Assembly (NCBI GenBank): GCA_945900945.1
Contig: CAMDKL010000010.1
Location: 1 to 64,000, forward strand
DNA: 64,000 bases
From: Pirellula staleyi DSM 6068
GTDB lineage: Bacteria > Planctomycetota > Planctomycetia > Pirellulales > Pirellulaceae
Direction: 5' to 3'
Shown here: positions 18,605 through 26,501 of the stretch, in pieces
Position numbering within the stretch: the first letter of the stretch is position 1
Layout of the letters: each line of letters opens with the position of its first letter
Program-made: the position numbers and the translations under genes
The notes under the pieces: generated by a model
Told to the model about the DNA's origin: nothing
Databases searched by the model: none
What the model saw: the letters and a program-made list of their open reading frames with translations, nothing else

Positions 18605-19374
18605 TTCACTGCTCGGCGAATCTGCAATCGATTTGTAACCGAATAGACCAGTCCAAGACAAATGCATGCTCCGCAGATCGCGGCCCAAACGATGCGTTCC
18701 ATCTGCCTTTCCGGTACGAAGGAAAAGGCATTTGAACCAGTAAAAAAACTAGCGGCAATCATCGAATGGATCACACCGGCAAGTAGTCCGCCTATCAGAC
18801 CACCTTCGATGCCGTTGACAATTTGCTTTGGTCCCCAAACGGCTAACGTCCAACCACTTCCAATACCGATACCAACCAAAGACCAAATGAAACATTGCAG
18901 GGCAGTTGTCTGAACGATCGGCTCAATGTTGACGCCGAAGAGATTAATGGATTCGCCATGGTTTACCTGTACCGAATAGGCTGCTGCCAAACCGAGCAAG
19001 AATCCTCCAATCCCTGATGCCAGCGCCCCGCCTGACGAAGCCGCGACAAGCGATCTCATTCGATTTCTTATCACTCCCATCATTCCAATGGCCAAGCCAA
19101 GCGAAGCTCCAATGATCGCGAAATGGATCGCGTAATTCCGCGAACGCATCTCGCTAATGGCTGAGTTGTAACGAGCTAAATACTCTGGACTCGGCTGAAG
19201 CGGCATATCAACGAAATCGGACGGCATTTCGAATACATTGCCAATCAGACCAACGATCACGGCGCCAGCAACGCTGGCAATCATTGCAGATGCCAACAAA
19301 AGCCAGACCGGAATCTTCGATTCAGGAATCGCGGCTGCAATATCTGGCAACTCCGCAATATTAGTGTCAACCAT
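18601..19374 (-). CDS. Hypothetical multi-pass membrane protein
   Basis: A 257-residue protein with about six hydrophobic helices, among them LLLASAMIASVAGAVIVGLI, GIGGFLLGLAAAYSVQV and GGLIGGLLAGVIHSMIAASF. Many glycine- and alanine-rich helices resemble glycine-zipper packing. The family is not recognised. Its stop codon overlaps the start of the cytochrome gene by ATGA, so it is the first gene of the operon 19374-14832 and probably serves the same process. Confidence 0.8.
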   Translation of the reverse strand: MVDTNIAELPDIAAAIPESKIPVWLLLASAMIASVAGAVIVGLIGNVFEMPSDFVDMPLQPSPEYLARYNSAISEMRSRNYAIHFAIIGASLGLAIGMMGVIRNRMRSLVAASSGGALASGIGGFLLGLAAAYSVQVNHGESINLFGVNIEPIVQTTALQCFIWSLVGIGIGSGWTLAVWGPKQIVNGIEGGLIGGLLAGVIHSMIAASFFTGSNAFSFVPERQMERIVWAAICGACICLGLVYSVTNRLQIRRAVK

Positions 19375-19517
19375 TCTTCGTTCCCTAAACTAGAAAAAGA
19401 ACCTGTAGGTTTGAAAAGATAGGCAATTCGAGTAACAAAAAGAGGCTTGCCCCATTCTTTGCGAAGAGGACAAACCCTTAAAATGCTCGAGAATTAACCC
19501 TTGCGACTCAATGACTT

Positions 19518-19973
19518 TCACTTGGACGAAAGGCTAATGCTCAAGGGCTGCATTCCTGACACGATATCAAAACTTATTCCTGAAGTCTCGTGTTTTGAAT
19601 ACTTAGCGGGAACGAGGGACTTAGGCATGGACTTTTGTTGCTCTTTATACTGTGCATCCGTTCCCATCAGCATGTCGGCATCCGACTTTGGAGCTGTCTG
19701 TATGGAGGCCGCAGGATCTTCCTTGCTAATGGTCACCTTGTTTGTTCCTAATGCAACTTGGATTTGAAACTTCCCTTCCTTGTTTGTCGATGAAGTAGCC
19801 AATGAGCCACCACCTCCACCAATGAATGCAATCGTACCGCCAGCCAAGGGTTTTTCATCCATTGTGACGGTTCCAGTAATTGCAACACGTCCATCATTTC
19901 CGCTCCCGCACCCTGAAAAAGTGAGTACGACAAAAGCGATCCACAGATAGTAACAGTAATAAGGTTTTCTCAT
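19518..19973 (-). CDS. Small lipoprotein with carboxypeptidase-regulatory-like fold
   Basis: A 151-residue lipoprotein: hydrophobic signal ending in the lipobox VLTFSGCGSG. The mature part begins with ITGTVTMDEKPLAGGTIAFI and continues with TNKEGKFQIQVALGTNKVTI, the beta-sandwich pattern of carboxypeptidase regulatory-like (transthyretin-like) domains. Small lipoproteins of this type very often follow DUF1559 genes in planctomycetes, and here only two bases separate it from the DUF1559 stop. It is likely an envelope protein working with the prepilin-like partner. The function is unknown. Confidence 0.85.
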   Translation of the reverse strand: MRKPYYCYYLWIAFVVLTFSGCGSGNDGRVAITGTVTMDEKPLAGGTIAFIGGGGGSLATSSTNKEGKFQIQVALGTNKVTISKEDPAASIQTAPKSDADMLMGTDAQYKEQQKSMPKSLVPAKYSKHETSGISFDIVSGMQPLSISLSSK

Positions 19974-19975
19974 GA

Positions 19976-20980
19976 TTATTGACCTATCGAAGCGGTTTGG
20001 CCATCCGATTTACCACCCAAACGATTGTAATTTACCATGTCGATGCTTTGACTGAAAAATTGCACCGAACCGTCTCCCATTACAATATTGGCACCGCCCG
20101 TATGGCGTGATTTAAAGCCAACCTCGGTATTCCAAGTGCATCGAGCGTTACAGGCCGTCTTACCTTTGGCCAATGCTGTTGCCACATCGGGCTCCGAAGA
20201 ATCAAAATTGATAGGAATCTGAGTAAAGATTCCCCACTTATTGGAATGGCTCCAACCCTGCCGAGCATGGTTCGAGGAGTCCGCTCGAATTTCGCCAAAG
20301 AATATAGTGTTCGATAGGCCGTCAGTTACGTCTCCAAACTTCCCTGTGTACGCCCAGCCTTGGCGGGTAAAAGGACCTGCAGGCGTGGCTTGTGGAGTGT
20401 TGGGGATATTGAATGCCTGAAAGGTTGCAAAAAGGGTGCAAGAGCACGCTGCATTGTTCGACAAAGCTGACGAGGGACCCATGCTGAACGTGTAGTTCGA
20501 GGGTTGGATTTGATTGACGCCCGGTGAAAGTGGATCGTTGATATCGGAGGGACATATATAGGCCGGAACTCGTGCCCCTTTCAGAAACATACCACCTTGA
20601 ACGTTGGGAGGAAATCTCGCGTCATTGATTGGCAAATTGAAATCAAATTGACTGTACAGAGCTGATTGCTCAATGTACGGAAGAATGATGGCAAGCGACG
20701 AACCGCGTTCGTTGATCGGTCCAACAAATCGCCCGACAGTAACGACAACTGTTCCACCGTTCCATATTGCACCAGGTGGAATACGTTTGGTGGCGCTTTC
20801 GTAATTGTGTATCGCCAATCCAATCTGCTTAAGGTTGTTGGTGCACTGCATGCGCCGCGCCGCTTCACGGGCCGCTTGAACCGCAGGGAGTAGCAAACCA
20901 ACCAAGATGCCAATAATGGCAATGACTACCAGCAACTCAACAAGCGTAAACGCCTGTCTTTTTCGACAAGAACTCGACAT
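19976..20980 (-). CDS. DUF1559 protein with prepilin-type N-terminal methylation helix
   Basis: 334 residues from the ATG at 20980, which has GGAGGG six bases upstream; the longer frame to 21043 is not needed. The type IV pilin-like signal is clear (RQAFTLVELLVVIAIIGILV), with cleavage before Phe by a prepilin peptidase. The DUF1559 body follows: PAVQAAREAARRMQCTNNLK, then NYESATKRIPPGA, and near the end FKSRHTGGANIVMGDGSVQF with the family's H...G.GSV signature. These pseudopilins exist in very many copies in planctomycetes and are thought to belong to a secretion or surface-fibre apparatus. The small lipoprotein gene follows directly. Confidence 0.95.
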   Translation of the reverse strand: MSSSCRKRQAFTLVELLVVIAIIGILVGLLLPAVQAAREAARRMQCTNNLKQIGLAIHNYESATKRIPPGAIWNGGTVVVTVGRFVGPINERGSSLAIILPYIEQSALYSQFDFNLPINDARFPPNVQGGMFLKGARVPAYICPSDINDPLSPGVNQIQPSNYTFSMGPSSALSNNAACSCTLFATFQAFNIPNTPQATPAGPFTRQGWAYTGKFGDVTDGLSNTIFFGEIRADSSNHARQGWSHSNKWGIFTQIPINFDSSEPDVATALAKGKTACNARCTWNTEVGFKSRHTGGANIVMGDGSVQFFSQSIDMVNYNRLGGKSDGQTASIGQ

Positions 20981-21120
20981 GATATTCCCTCCAATAGTAG
21001 TAACGAATGAAACTATCGCTGAACGAAACAGCTCGAATCGCAAATTCTAATCTAGTGCTTTTTCAACCGGATCACAACGTAGGACCTTAAAAATGGACAG
21101 TGAAAGATCGGCGGATTCCC

Positions 21121-21149
21121 TTGCGTTTTTCTCCGCAGTGCACCATAAT
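21121..21149 (+). promoter_or_regulatory. Probable promoter for the aromatic leader and DAHP synthase
   Basis: TTGCGT at 21121-21126 and CATAAT at 21144-21149 are spaced by 17 bases, the ideal distance for a housekeeping promoter; the -10 box matches five of six consensus bases and the -35 box three of six. Transcription would start around 21156, almost on the ATG of the leader peptide at 21157. That would make the leader mRNA nearly leaderless and would explain why no ribosome binding site is seen before it. Confidence 0.5.
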
Positions 21150-21156
21150 TCCATCC

Positions 21157-21237
21157 ATGAAAATGAACTGGCACAACTTTTCTGATTATTACTTTACCGA
21201 GTCCCAATCGGGCCGGTGGGGTTTTGCAGTTCGTTAA
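21157..21237 (+). CDS. Leader peptide rich in Trp, Tyr and Phe (attenuator)
   Basis: A 26-codon frame between a promoter-like sequence and the DAHP synthase gene. It contains two Trp, three Phe and two adjacent Tyr codons: Trp5, Phe8, Tyr11, Tyr12, Phe13, Trp21 and Phe23, so 7 of 26 residues are aromatic. The core reads WHNFSDYYF. An internal ATG at 21163 is an alternative start. The frame ends at TAA 21235, 25 bases before a strong intrinsic terminator. Stalling of a ribosome at the Tyr-Tyr-Phe codons (21187-21195) would leave 21211-21223 free to form an antiterminator. The peptide itself probably has no function beyond sensing charged tRNAs. Confidence 0.75.
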   Translation: MKMNWHNFSDYYFTESQSGRWGFAVR

Positions 21238-21295
21238 TCGAATTAAATCAAAACAATTTCCAACCTCAAGGCCTACACCCTTGAGGTTTTTTTTT
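21211..21295 (+). terminator. Transcription attenuator: intrinsic terminator with competing antiterminator
   Basis: Terminator: AACCTCAAGG 21262-21271, loop CCTACAC, CCTTGAGGTT 21279-21288, within a run of nine T from 21287 to 21295. It lies 50 bases before the DAHP synthase ATG, and the neighbouring upstream gene points the other way, so it can only act on the DAHP synthase transcript. Antiterminator: TGGGGTT 21217-21223 pairs with AACCTCA 21262-21268 (one G-U pair), and GGCC 21211-21214 pairs with GGCC 21270-21273. This occupies the 5' arm of the terminator. Region 2 lies inside the last codons of the leader peptide, as classic attenuation requires. Confidence 0.82.
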
Positions 21296-21344
21296 GCTTA
21301 GAACGACTCGCCTCGTTCCCCCTTTCCCCCGGAGTTATCCAAAA

Positions 21345-22361
21345 ATGATCGTCGTGATGGAAAAATCGTCATCGGACCAACAGATTGAGCATATCGCAAA
21401 CCGCATCATGGAACTGGGCTTGAAATCGCACATCATTCGTGGCACCGAAAGGACTGTGATCGCCGCCGTAGGAGACGATCGCAAAATCAAAATTGAGTCG
21501 TTTGAGAGCTACCCTGGTGTCGCGGAAGTCCTACCGATCTTAGCACCGTACAAGATGGCTTCTCGCGAAGTTCGTCCGGACCCATCGCAAATCACGGTAC
21601 TCAACTTCCGAGCGGGCAACGGAGCCGTGGGAATGATGGGAGGCCCCTGTTCTGTTGAAAGCGAAGAGCAAATTGTATCATGCGCTCGCGCCGTTCGCGA
21701 TGCAGGTGGAACTGCCTTGCGCGGTGGTGCGTACAAACCGCGTACAAGTCCTTACGCATTTCAAGGCATGAAAGAGGAAGGACTAAAGCTTTTGGCTTTA
21801 GCCCGGCAGGAGACCGGTTTGGCGGTAGTGACTGAGGTCATGAGCCCTGAAGATGTTGAGTTGGTTGCCAAGTACGCGGACATCCTACAGATCGGAGCGC
21901 GAAACATGCAGAACTATCGGCTTCTGGAATCAGTCGGTCGATCGGGTCGAGCGGTGTTGCTCAAACGAGGGCCGAGCGCTACGATCGAGGAGTGGTTGCT
22001 CGCCGCTGAGTACATTCTCAACGAAGGGAATCCGAACGTGATGCTCTGCGAGCGAGGAATTCGGACCTTCGAATCACACACCCGATTTACGCTGCCTTTA
22101 GCGACAGTTCCGTATCTGCATCGCAAGACGCATTTGCCTGTAATCGTTGACCCAAGCCACGGAACTGGCCATTCCTATCTCGTTACCGACATGGCAGCAG
22201 CCAGTATCGCGGCGGGCGCCGATGGCTTGATTGTTGAGATGCATCCCAACCCGGAGAAAGCATTGAGTGATGGCTACCAATCGTTGGATTTTAGCCAGTT
22301 TGCTACCATGATGAAAAAATGCAAAGTCATTGCGGATGCACTTGGCAAGCAATTCGGCTAA
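21345..22361 (+). CDS. aroF: 3-deoxy-7-phosphoheptulonate synthase (DAHP synthase), AroF/type I beta
   Basis: Catalyses phosphoenolpyruvate + erythrose 4-phosphate to DAHP, the first step of the shikimate pathway. The ATG at 21345 gives 338 residues; GGAG lies about ten bases upstream. Residues 1-70 form the small ferredoxin-like domain of the I-beta subfamily ([20 protein letters not shown]), and the TIM barrel follows with [63 protein letters not shown] and [14 protein letters not shown]. These hold the substrate- and metal-binding residues (Cys, His, Glu, Asp). The gene is preceded by the aromatic leader and terminator, so expression should respond to aromatic amino acid supply. Confidence 0.96.
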   Translation: MIVVMEKSSSDQQIEHIANRIMELGLKSHIIRGTERTVIAAVGDDRKIKIESFESYPGVAEVLPILAPYKMASREVRPDPSQITVLNFRAGNGAVGMMGGPCSVESEEQIVSCARAVRDAGGTALRGGAYKPRTSPYAFQGMKEEGLKLLALARQETGLAVVTEVMSPEDVELVAKYADILQIGARNMQNYRLLESVGRSGRAVLLKRGPSATIEEWLLAAEYILNEGNPNVMLCERGIRTFESHTRFTLPLATVPYLHRKTHLPVIVDPSHGTGHSYLVTDMAAASIAAGADGLIVEMHPNPEKALSDGYQSLDFSQFATMMKKCKVIADALGKQFG

Positions 22362-22425
22362 ATGGATGCTTAGCAAGTTTTAAAATGGTTTTAGTTTTTT
22401 CTTCGAATAGTTAGGATCAAATAAA

Positions 22426-22899
22426 GTGAATTTTTCATATCGATTGGGTGTTCTTTTTGTTTTGATTGGGTCGGTCGGATTAGGTGCTTATTTTCAGTCG
22501 ACAGCCAATGCAATCCCGGCACACTCGCTACCACCTGAGTTGGTTCCGGTGGATACCAATATGCACGATTTTATGGAGGGTATGTTTCAATCGCCTTATC
22601 GTCGGCTAAAAGAAGCCATAGCAAGCGAGCCAAAGGACAATAACGGATGGAAAGCGATTCGTTCGGACTTGCTCATTTTGGCTGAAGGGAGCAATCTACT
22701 GATATTACGAAAGCAGGAGAAAGACCAAGCTAAGTGGGATGAGTATGGCGTCGCATCGAAACAGGCAGGCGAGATTGCGTTCAAAGCAGCCAAGCAAAAG
22801 AATTTTTCCGAAAGCAGAAAAGCATATGAGTCGATGCTAATTCATTGCAACGATTGCCATAAAGCGTTTGCTAATGGCAAACATCAACTTGCCCCTTGA
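22426..22899 (+). CDS. Secreted c-type cytochrome-like protein with C-terminal CNDCH
   Basis: A 157-residue protein starting at a GTG at 22426. It has a signal peptide (LGVLFVLIGSVGLGAYFQST), a helical body with FMEGMFQSPYRRLKEAIASE, and a heme c motif near the C-terminus (HCNDCHKAF). Four helices with a C-terminal CxxCH is the layout of class II cytochromes c (cytochrome c-prime type). It could carry electrons or bind small gases in the periplasm. The gene follows the DAHP synthase by 64 bases and overlaps the convergent TrhO-RluA gene by 16 bases at the 3' ends. Confidence 0.82.
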   Translation: MNFSYRLGVLFVLIGSVGLGAYFQSTANAIPAHSLPPELVPVDTNMHDFMEGMFQSPYRRLKEAIASEPKDNNGWKAIRSDLLILAEGSNLLILRKQEKDQAKWDEYGVASKQAGEIAFKAAKQKNFSESRKAYESMLIHCNDCHKAFANGKHQLAP

Positions 22900-24701
22900 A
22901 ATTGAGAGCGATCATGAGCTGCTTCGAAGCTCACGAGCAATTGGGTGATTGGATGAATGAACTCCAATCGAAACGCATGCAGTCCTAAGGCTTTGGATTC
23001 CAGGTCAGGTTCCGGTTGTTCCCGGGCGCTGCCGCCGGATAGGTAAAGTGGATCGTTGTGAATCGGAAAGCCGAGGGTAGCCAAGTGCAATCGTATTTGA
23101 TGCGTTCGACCTGTTTTCGGCACTGCCTCGACAATGGACAAGCCATCGGACAATCGTTCGAGTACTCGAAAGTGGGTCAAGCAAGGCTGACCTGTGTGAT
23201 CAATGGATCGACTCCCGCCATGAATGGGCACTTTGCTGATCGCAATATCGCAATCGATAGCGTCCCAATCTGGGTGACCAACGACCGTGGCAATGTATGT
23301 TTTCTTGACCGTCCCGCCAGTGAACTGCGATTGTAGGAACTGCGAGTAAGTATGTTTTCTTGCTAGAATCACTAGGCCCGTTGTGTTGGCATCAAGCCGA
23401 TGGGCGGGTCTGAGCTTTTCGGGATAGTACGCCACCTCGAGGATACCCTCAAGCGTGTTGCGATTGAATCGGCCAGATGGATGCACAGGCAGCGGTGCGC
23501 ACTTGTTGATTACGACGATCGCCGGATCTTCGTGGAGCAATCCGATGTTGGGATTGATGTTGGGTTCTGTGTAGTCCTTTATTGTCTGCAAGAATCGCTG
23601 TCCCTCTCGAACGATTTGGTCCGCACGAACAGGCATGGTGTCAAATTTGCGTTTGGCCGCAGCCGGCAACAAGATCTCGCCGGAGTCGATTGCCGATTGC
23701 CACTGCGCGTAACTATACCCCGGATAGAAATGGTAAAGCGCGTCTAGCAATGGCATGCCTGCACATCGCTGTGGAATCGAAATCCAGCGTTTGTTCTCGT
23801 ACGGGGTTGAACCGCGCTGCTCGACTGCAATCTTAAGAATCGATGCTTGGCGTTTCACGAACTGCTTCCGCCGATTTTCTTCGATGGATTCGTAGCAACG
23901 TGGGCACGACTGGCCTATCACATAATGCTCCGATTCCAAATCGATGGGCATAAGCGGGCGTTTGCACGCAAAACACTCACTCATGTCAGATGGTTCAAGC
24001 GATGGTTCAACCGCGACCCGTTGATCGAAGACAAAGCAGTCACCATCGTAATGAGACTGCTGGCATTTTTCGAAATACTTTAAGATGCCGCCGTCGAGCT
24101 GATAGATGTTTTCAAAGCCAAGGCTTTTCATGTAGGGGCCGATTTTTTCGCAACGGATTCCGCCCGTACAAAACATGACGACCGGTTGTTTCTTGACGTC
24201 CTCCGAAATTGTCGCCGCTGCCATTGGAAACTCGCGGAAATTTTTGATATTGAGATCGATTGCGTTCACGAAAGTTCCCAGTTCGACTTCGTAATCATTT
24301 CGCGTATCGAGCAATGCGACAGGACGTTTTTCATCGAGCCATTGTTTGAGCAACTCAGGAGATATCTTAGGTGCGGCGTCTGGAATGGGCTCAGCGGCCT
24401 CGAGGCCCACCGGGATGATCTCACGTTTAATTCGAACCAACATTCGGTTGAAGGGTTGGTAGTCGGTGAGGCTTTCTTTGACCGGGATATCAACTAACTC
24501 GGGGATGCTTCGAAGGTGGGACAAGAATGGATCGATCGATTCGCGCGAACCAGCCAGGAACAGATTGATCCCCTCGCCGCTGACTAGAATTGTCCCTCGC
24601 AAGTCCAATCGCTTGCACAGACTCTTTAGTTCATCGCGCCGCGGTTCGAGATTATCCCATCGAAAGAACTTGTAGGCGGCGATATTGACTGTGGATGACA
24701 T
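22884..24701 (-). CDS. Fusion of TrhO-type tRNA uridine hydroxylase (rhodanese) and RluA-family pseudouridine synthase
   Basis: 605 residues from the ATG at 24701; the longer frame to 24752 adds unrelated sequence. Residues 1-215 are a YceA/TrhO protein: N-terminal acylphosphatase-like fold (TILVSGEGINLFLAGSRESI) and a rhodanese domain with LLDTRNDYEVELGTF and the catalytic Cys178 in FCTGGIRCEK. Residues 243-269 hold two CxxC pairs that may bind zinc. Residues 300-605 are an RluA-type synthase: an S4-like start, then RPAHRLDANTTGLVILARK with catalytic Asp437 and VPKTGRTHQIRLHLATLGFP. TrhO makes 5-hydroxyuridine at tRNA position 34; RluA enzymes make pseudouridine in rRNA or tRNA. No break in frame separates the two, so this is a genuine fusion. 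Confidence 0.93.
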   Translation of the reverse strand: MSSTVNIAAYKFFRWDNLEPRRDELKSLCKRLDLRGTILVSGEGINLFLAGSRESIDPFLSHLRSIPELVDIPVKESLTDYQPFNRMLVRIKREIIPVGLEAAEPIPDAAPKISPELLKQWLDEKRPVALLDTRNDYEVELGTFVNAIDLNIKNFREFPMAAATISEDVKKQPVVMFCTGGIRCEKIGPYMKSLGFENIYQLDGGILKYFEKCQQSHYDGDCFVFDQRVAVEPSLEPSDMSECFACKRPLMPIDLESEHYVIGQSCPRCYESIEENRRKQFVKRQASILKIAVEQRGSTPYENKRWISIPQRCAGMPLLDALYHFYPGYSYAQWQSAIDSGEILLPAAAKRKFDTMPVRADQIVREGQRFLQTIKDYTEPNINPNIGLLHEDPAIVVINKCAPLPVHPSGRFNRNTLEGILEVAYYPEKLRPAHRLDANTTGLVILARKHTYSQFLQSQFTGGTVKKTYIATVVGHPDWDAIDCDIAISKVPIHGGSRSIDHTGQPCLTHFRVLERLSDGLSIVEAVPKTGRTHQIRLHLATLGFPIHNDPLYLSGGSAREQPEPDLESKALGLHAFRLEFIHPITQLLVSFEAAHDRSQFQGAS

Positions 24702-24888
24702 TATCAATTGCAAACTGGAGAAAACGACAGAGTTTAAGGATAGGCGGAACAATAACTTACATCAATCCCACTGGCCGAGTGGGCCGCTCGGCTTTTCACT
24801 AGTTCGACGTACTCCAGTTGATTTATCAGCATCTGCCGGTTACTCTAAGAGACGATATACCGCAAGGCGGTTTAAACGAGAGGTAACA

Positions 24889-26364
24889 ATGAATAGTTCA
24901 AGCTATCCCGTGCAGAATTTCATAGCACACCCCCATCCACACGCTTTTCATGCGATGAACGCGTTGACTCGCGAAGGACTTGTTGTCGCCAGTCGCCGAA
25001 ACATGGTGAAAGCGAGTCTGGCCGGGATGGCTGGCCTTTCGCTACCTGGTCTACTTGAGTCGCGCGCTAGAGCGGTCTCGAACGGAGACGCATCTCCCAA
25101 AGCCAAGAGTATCATCCTGCTTTGGATGACTGGCGGTCCAAGCCAGATCGACACATGGGATCCCAAGCCCGATCGACCGTTTAACAATCGGGGGCCATTC
25201 GGTGTCATCAAAACAAAACTCCCCGGCGTTCACTTCTGTGAGCACCTTCCGAAGCAAGCAGCGATGCTTGATAAATTTACGATCATTCGTTCGGTCGATG
25301 CCAAATTCAGCAATCACGCGCCGAATATAGTTTTCCAAACTGGGAATCTGGACGCCGAACCAAGAACCAACCGGGAAGCGTCGCGTTATCCATCCATCGC
25401 ATCGATCGTCGCCAAACATCATGGTACCAACGACCCGTCGATGCCCCCCTACGTGGGGTTCTACCGCTCACCAAGCCACATTGCATTTGGCGGTTATCTT
25501 GGACAACAATACAATCCGTTCCAAGGGAACCTAGCCTCGAAGCTTCCAATCTACGACTTGGTCGGCACCGATTCTGGAAAGAAGACCAATGCGGAATTGT
25601 TTCAGTTACCCAAAGGACTTGATTTTAACCGGCTCAACGATCGCCGCTCTCTCTTGAAGGATATCGATCAGATACGGCGAGATATTGATACCAGCGGGAC
25701 GATGAGCTCGACCGATGTCTTTCAGCAGCAAGCGTTCGACCTTCTCTTAGGGGCGAACGCTCGGGATGCATTCGATCTTACTTTGGAACCATCCTCGGTC
25801 CGCGAGCGTTACGGTAGCCACCTTTGGTGCCAGCAAGCCTTGTTGGCTCGCCGCTTGGTCGAAGCAGGCGTCGCGTTTGTTACCATCGATTTGAGTTACC
25901 ACACTGCGAGTGGTACTTGGGATAACCATGGCGACAACATTCCACCCTATGGCGGCATTTCGAAGGGACTGAAACCTTTGTTGCCACTCTTCGATCATCT
26001 CTTGACGACGTTGGTGGGAGATCTTGACGAGCGAGGCAGGCTCGACGATGTTTTAGTGATTGCCATGGGGGAATTCGGGCGGACGCCAGTTATGGGTACG
26101 CAGGCTAGTACTGATGGACGAGACCATTGGCCGCACGTCATGTCCATGTCGCTCGCCGGGGGCGGTCTTCACCACGGGCAAATCATCGGAGCGACCGAAA
26201 AAGATGGTGGCTCGATCAAAGAGCGCCCCGTAACTCCTGGCGATTTAGCGGCATCGATCTATCGCTATTTTGGAGTTCCGCTCTCGACGCAATACGTCGA
26301 CCATCAAGGTAGACCTAGAAACATCGTCGATCAAGGAACGCCAATCGCCGAGTTGGGGCTGTGA
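24889..26364 (+). CDS. DUF1501 domain protein, Tat-exported
   Basis: 491 residues from the ATG at 24889, with AGAGG five bases upstream; the open frame extends upstream to 24685 but without family-like sequence. A Tat signal (SRRNMVKASLAGMAGLSLPG) begins near residue 36 after an unusual His-rich lead (HPHPHAFH). Family marks are ILLWMTGGPSQIDTWDPKPD, TIIRSVDAKFSNHAPN, VTIDLSYHTASGTWDNHGDN and AMGEFGRTPVMGTQASTDGR, with GRDHWPHVMSMSLAGGG. Unlike the first DUF1501 gene in this window it has no PSCyt1 partner next to it. A PQQ propeller gene follows on the same strand. Confidence 0.94.
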   Translation: MNSSSYPVQNFIAHPHPHAFHAMNALTREGLVVASRRNMVKASLAGMAGLSLPGLLESRARAVSNGDASPKAKSIILLWMTGGPSQIDTWDPKPDRPFNNRGPFGVIKTKLPGVHFCEHLPKQAAMLDKFTIIRSVDAKFSNHAPNIVFQTGNLDAEPRTNREASRYPSIASIVAKHHGTNDPSMPPYVGFYRSPSHIAFGGYLGQQYNPFQGNLASKLPIYDLVGTDSGKKTNAELFQLPKGLDFNRLNDRRSLLKDIDQIRRDIDTSGTMSSTDVFQQQAFDLLLGANARDAFDLTLEPSSVRERYGSHLWCQQALLARRLVEAGVAFVTIDLSYHTASGTWDNHGDNIPPYGGISKGLKPLLPLFDHLLTTLVGDLDERGRLDDVLVIAMGEFGRTPVMGTQASTDGRDHWPHVMSMSLAGGGLHHGQIIGATEKDGGSIKERPVTPGDLAASIYRYFGVPLSTQYVDHQGRPRNIVDQGTPIAELGL

Positions 26365-26501
26365 GAGATTGCAATCAGACTGGCTAATTCTGACGAGTAA
26401 GGTGAGAATATTCGACCGAGCGCGTTTTTGCAACCAGTTGGATACAATTTGCGGAACGGGCCATCATCGCCTAAGTCCAAATCTTCGAAGGGTTCCTGAC
26501 A

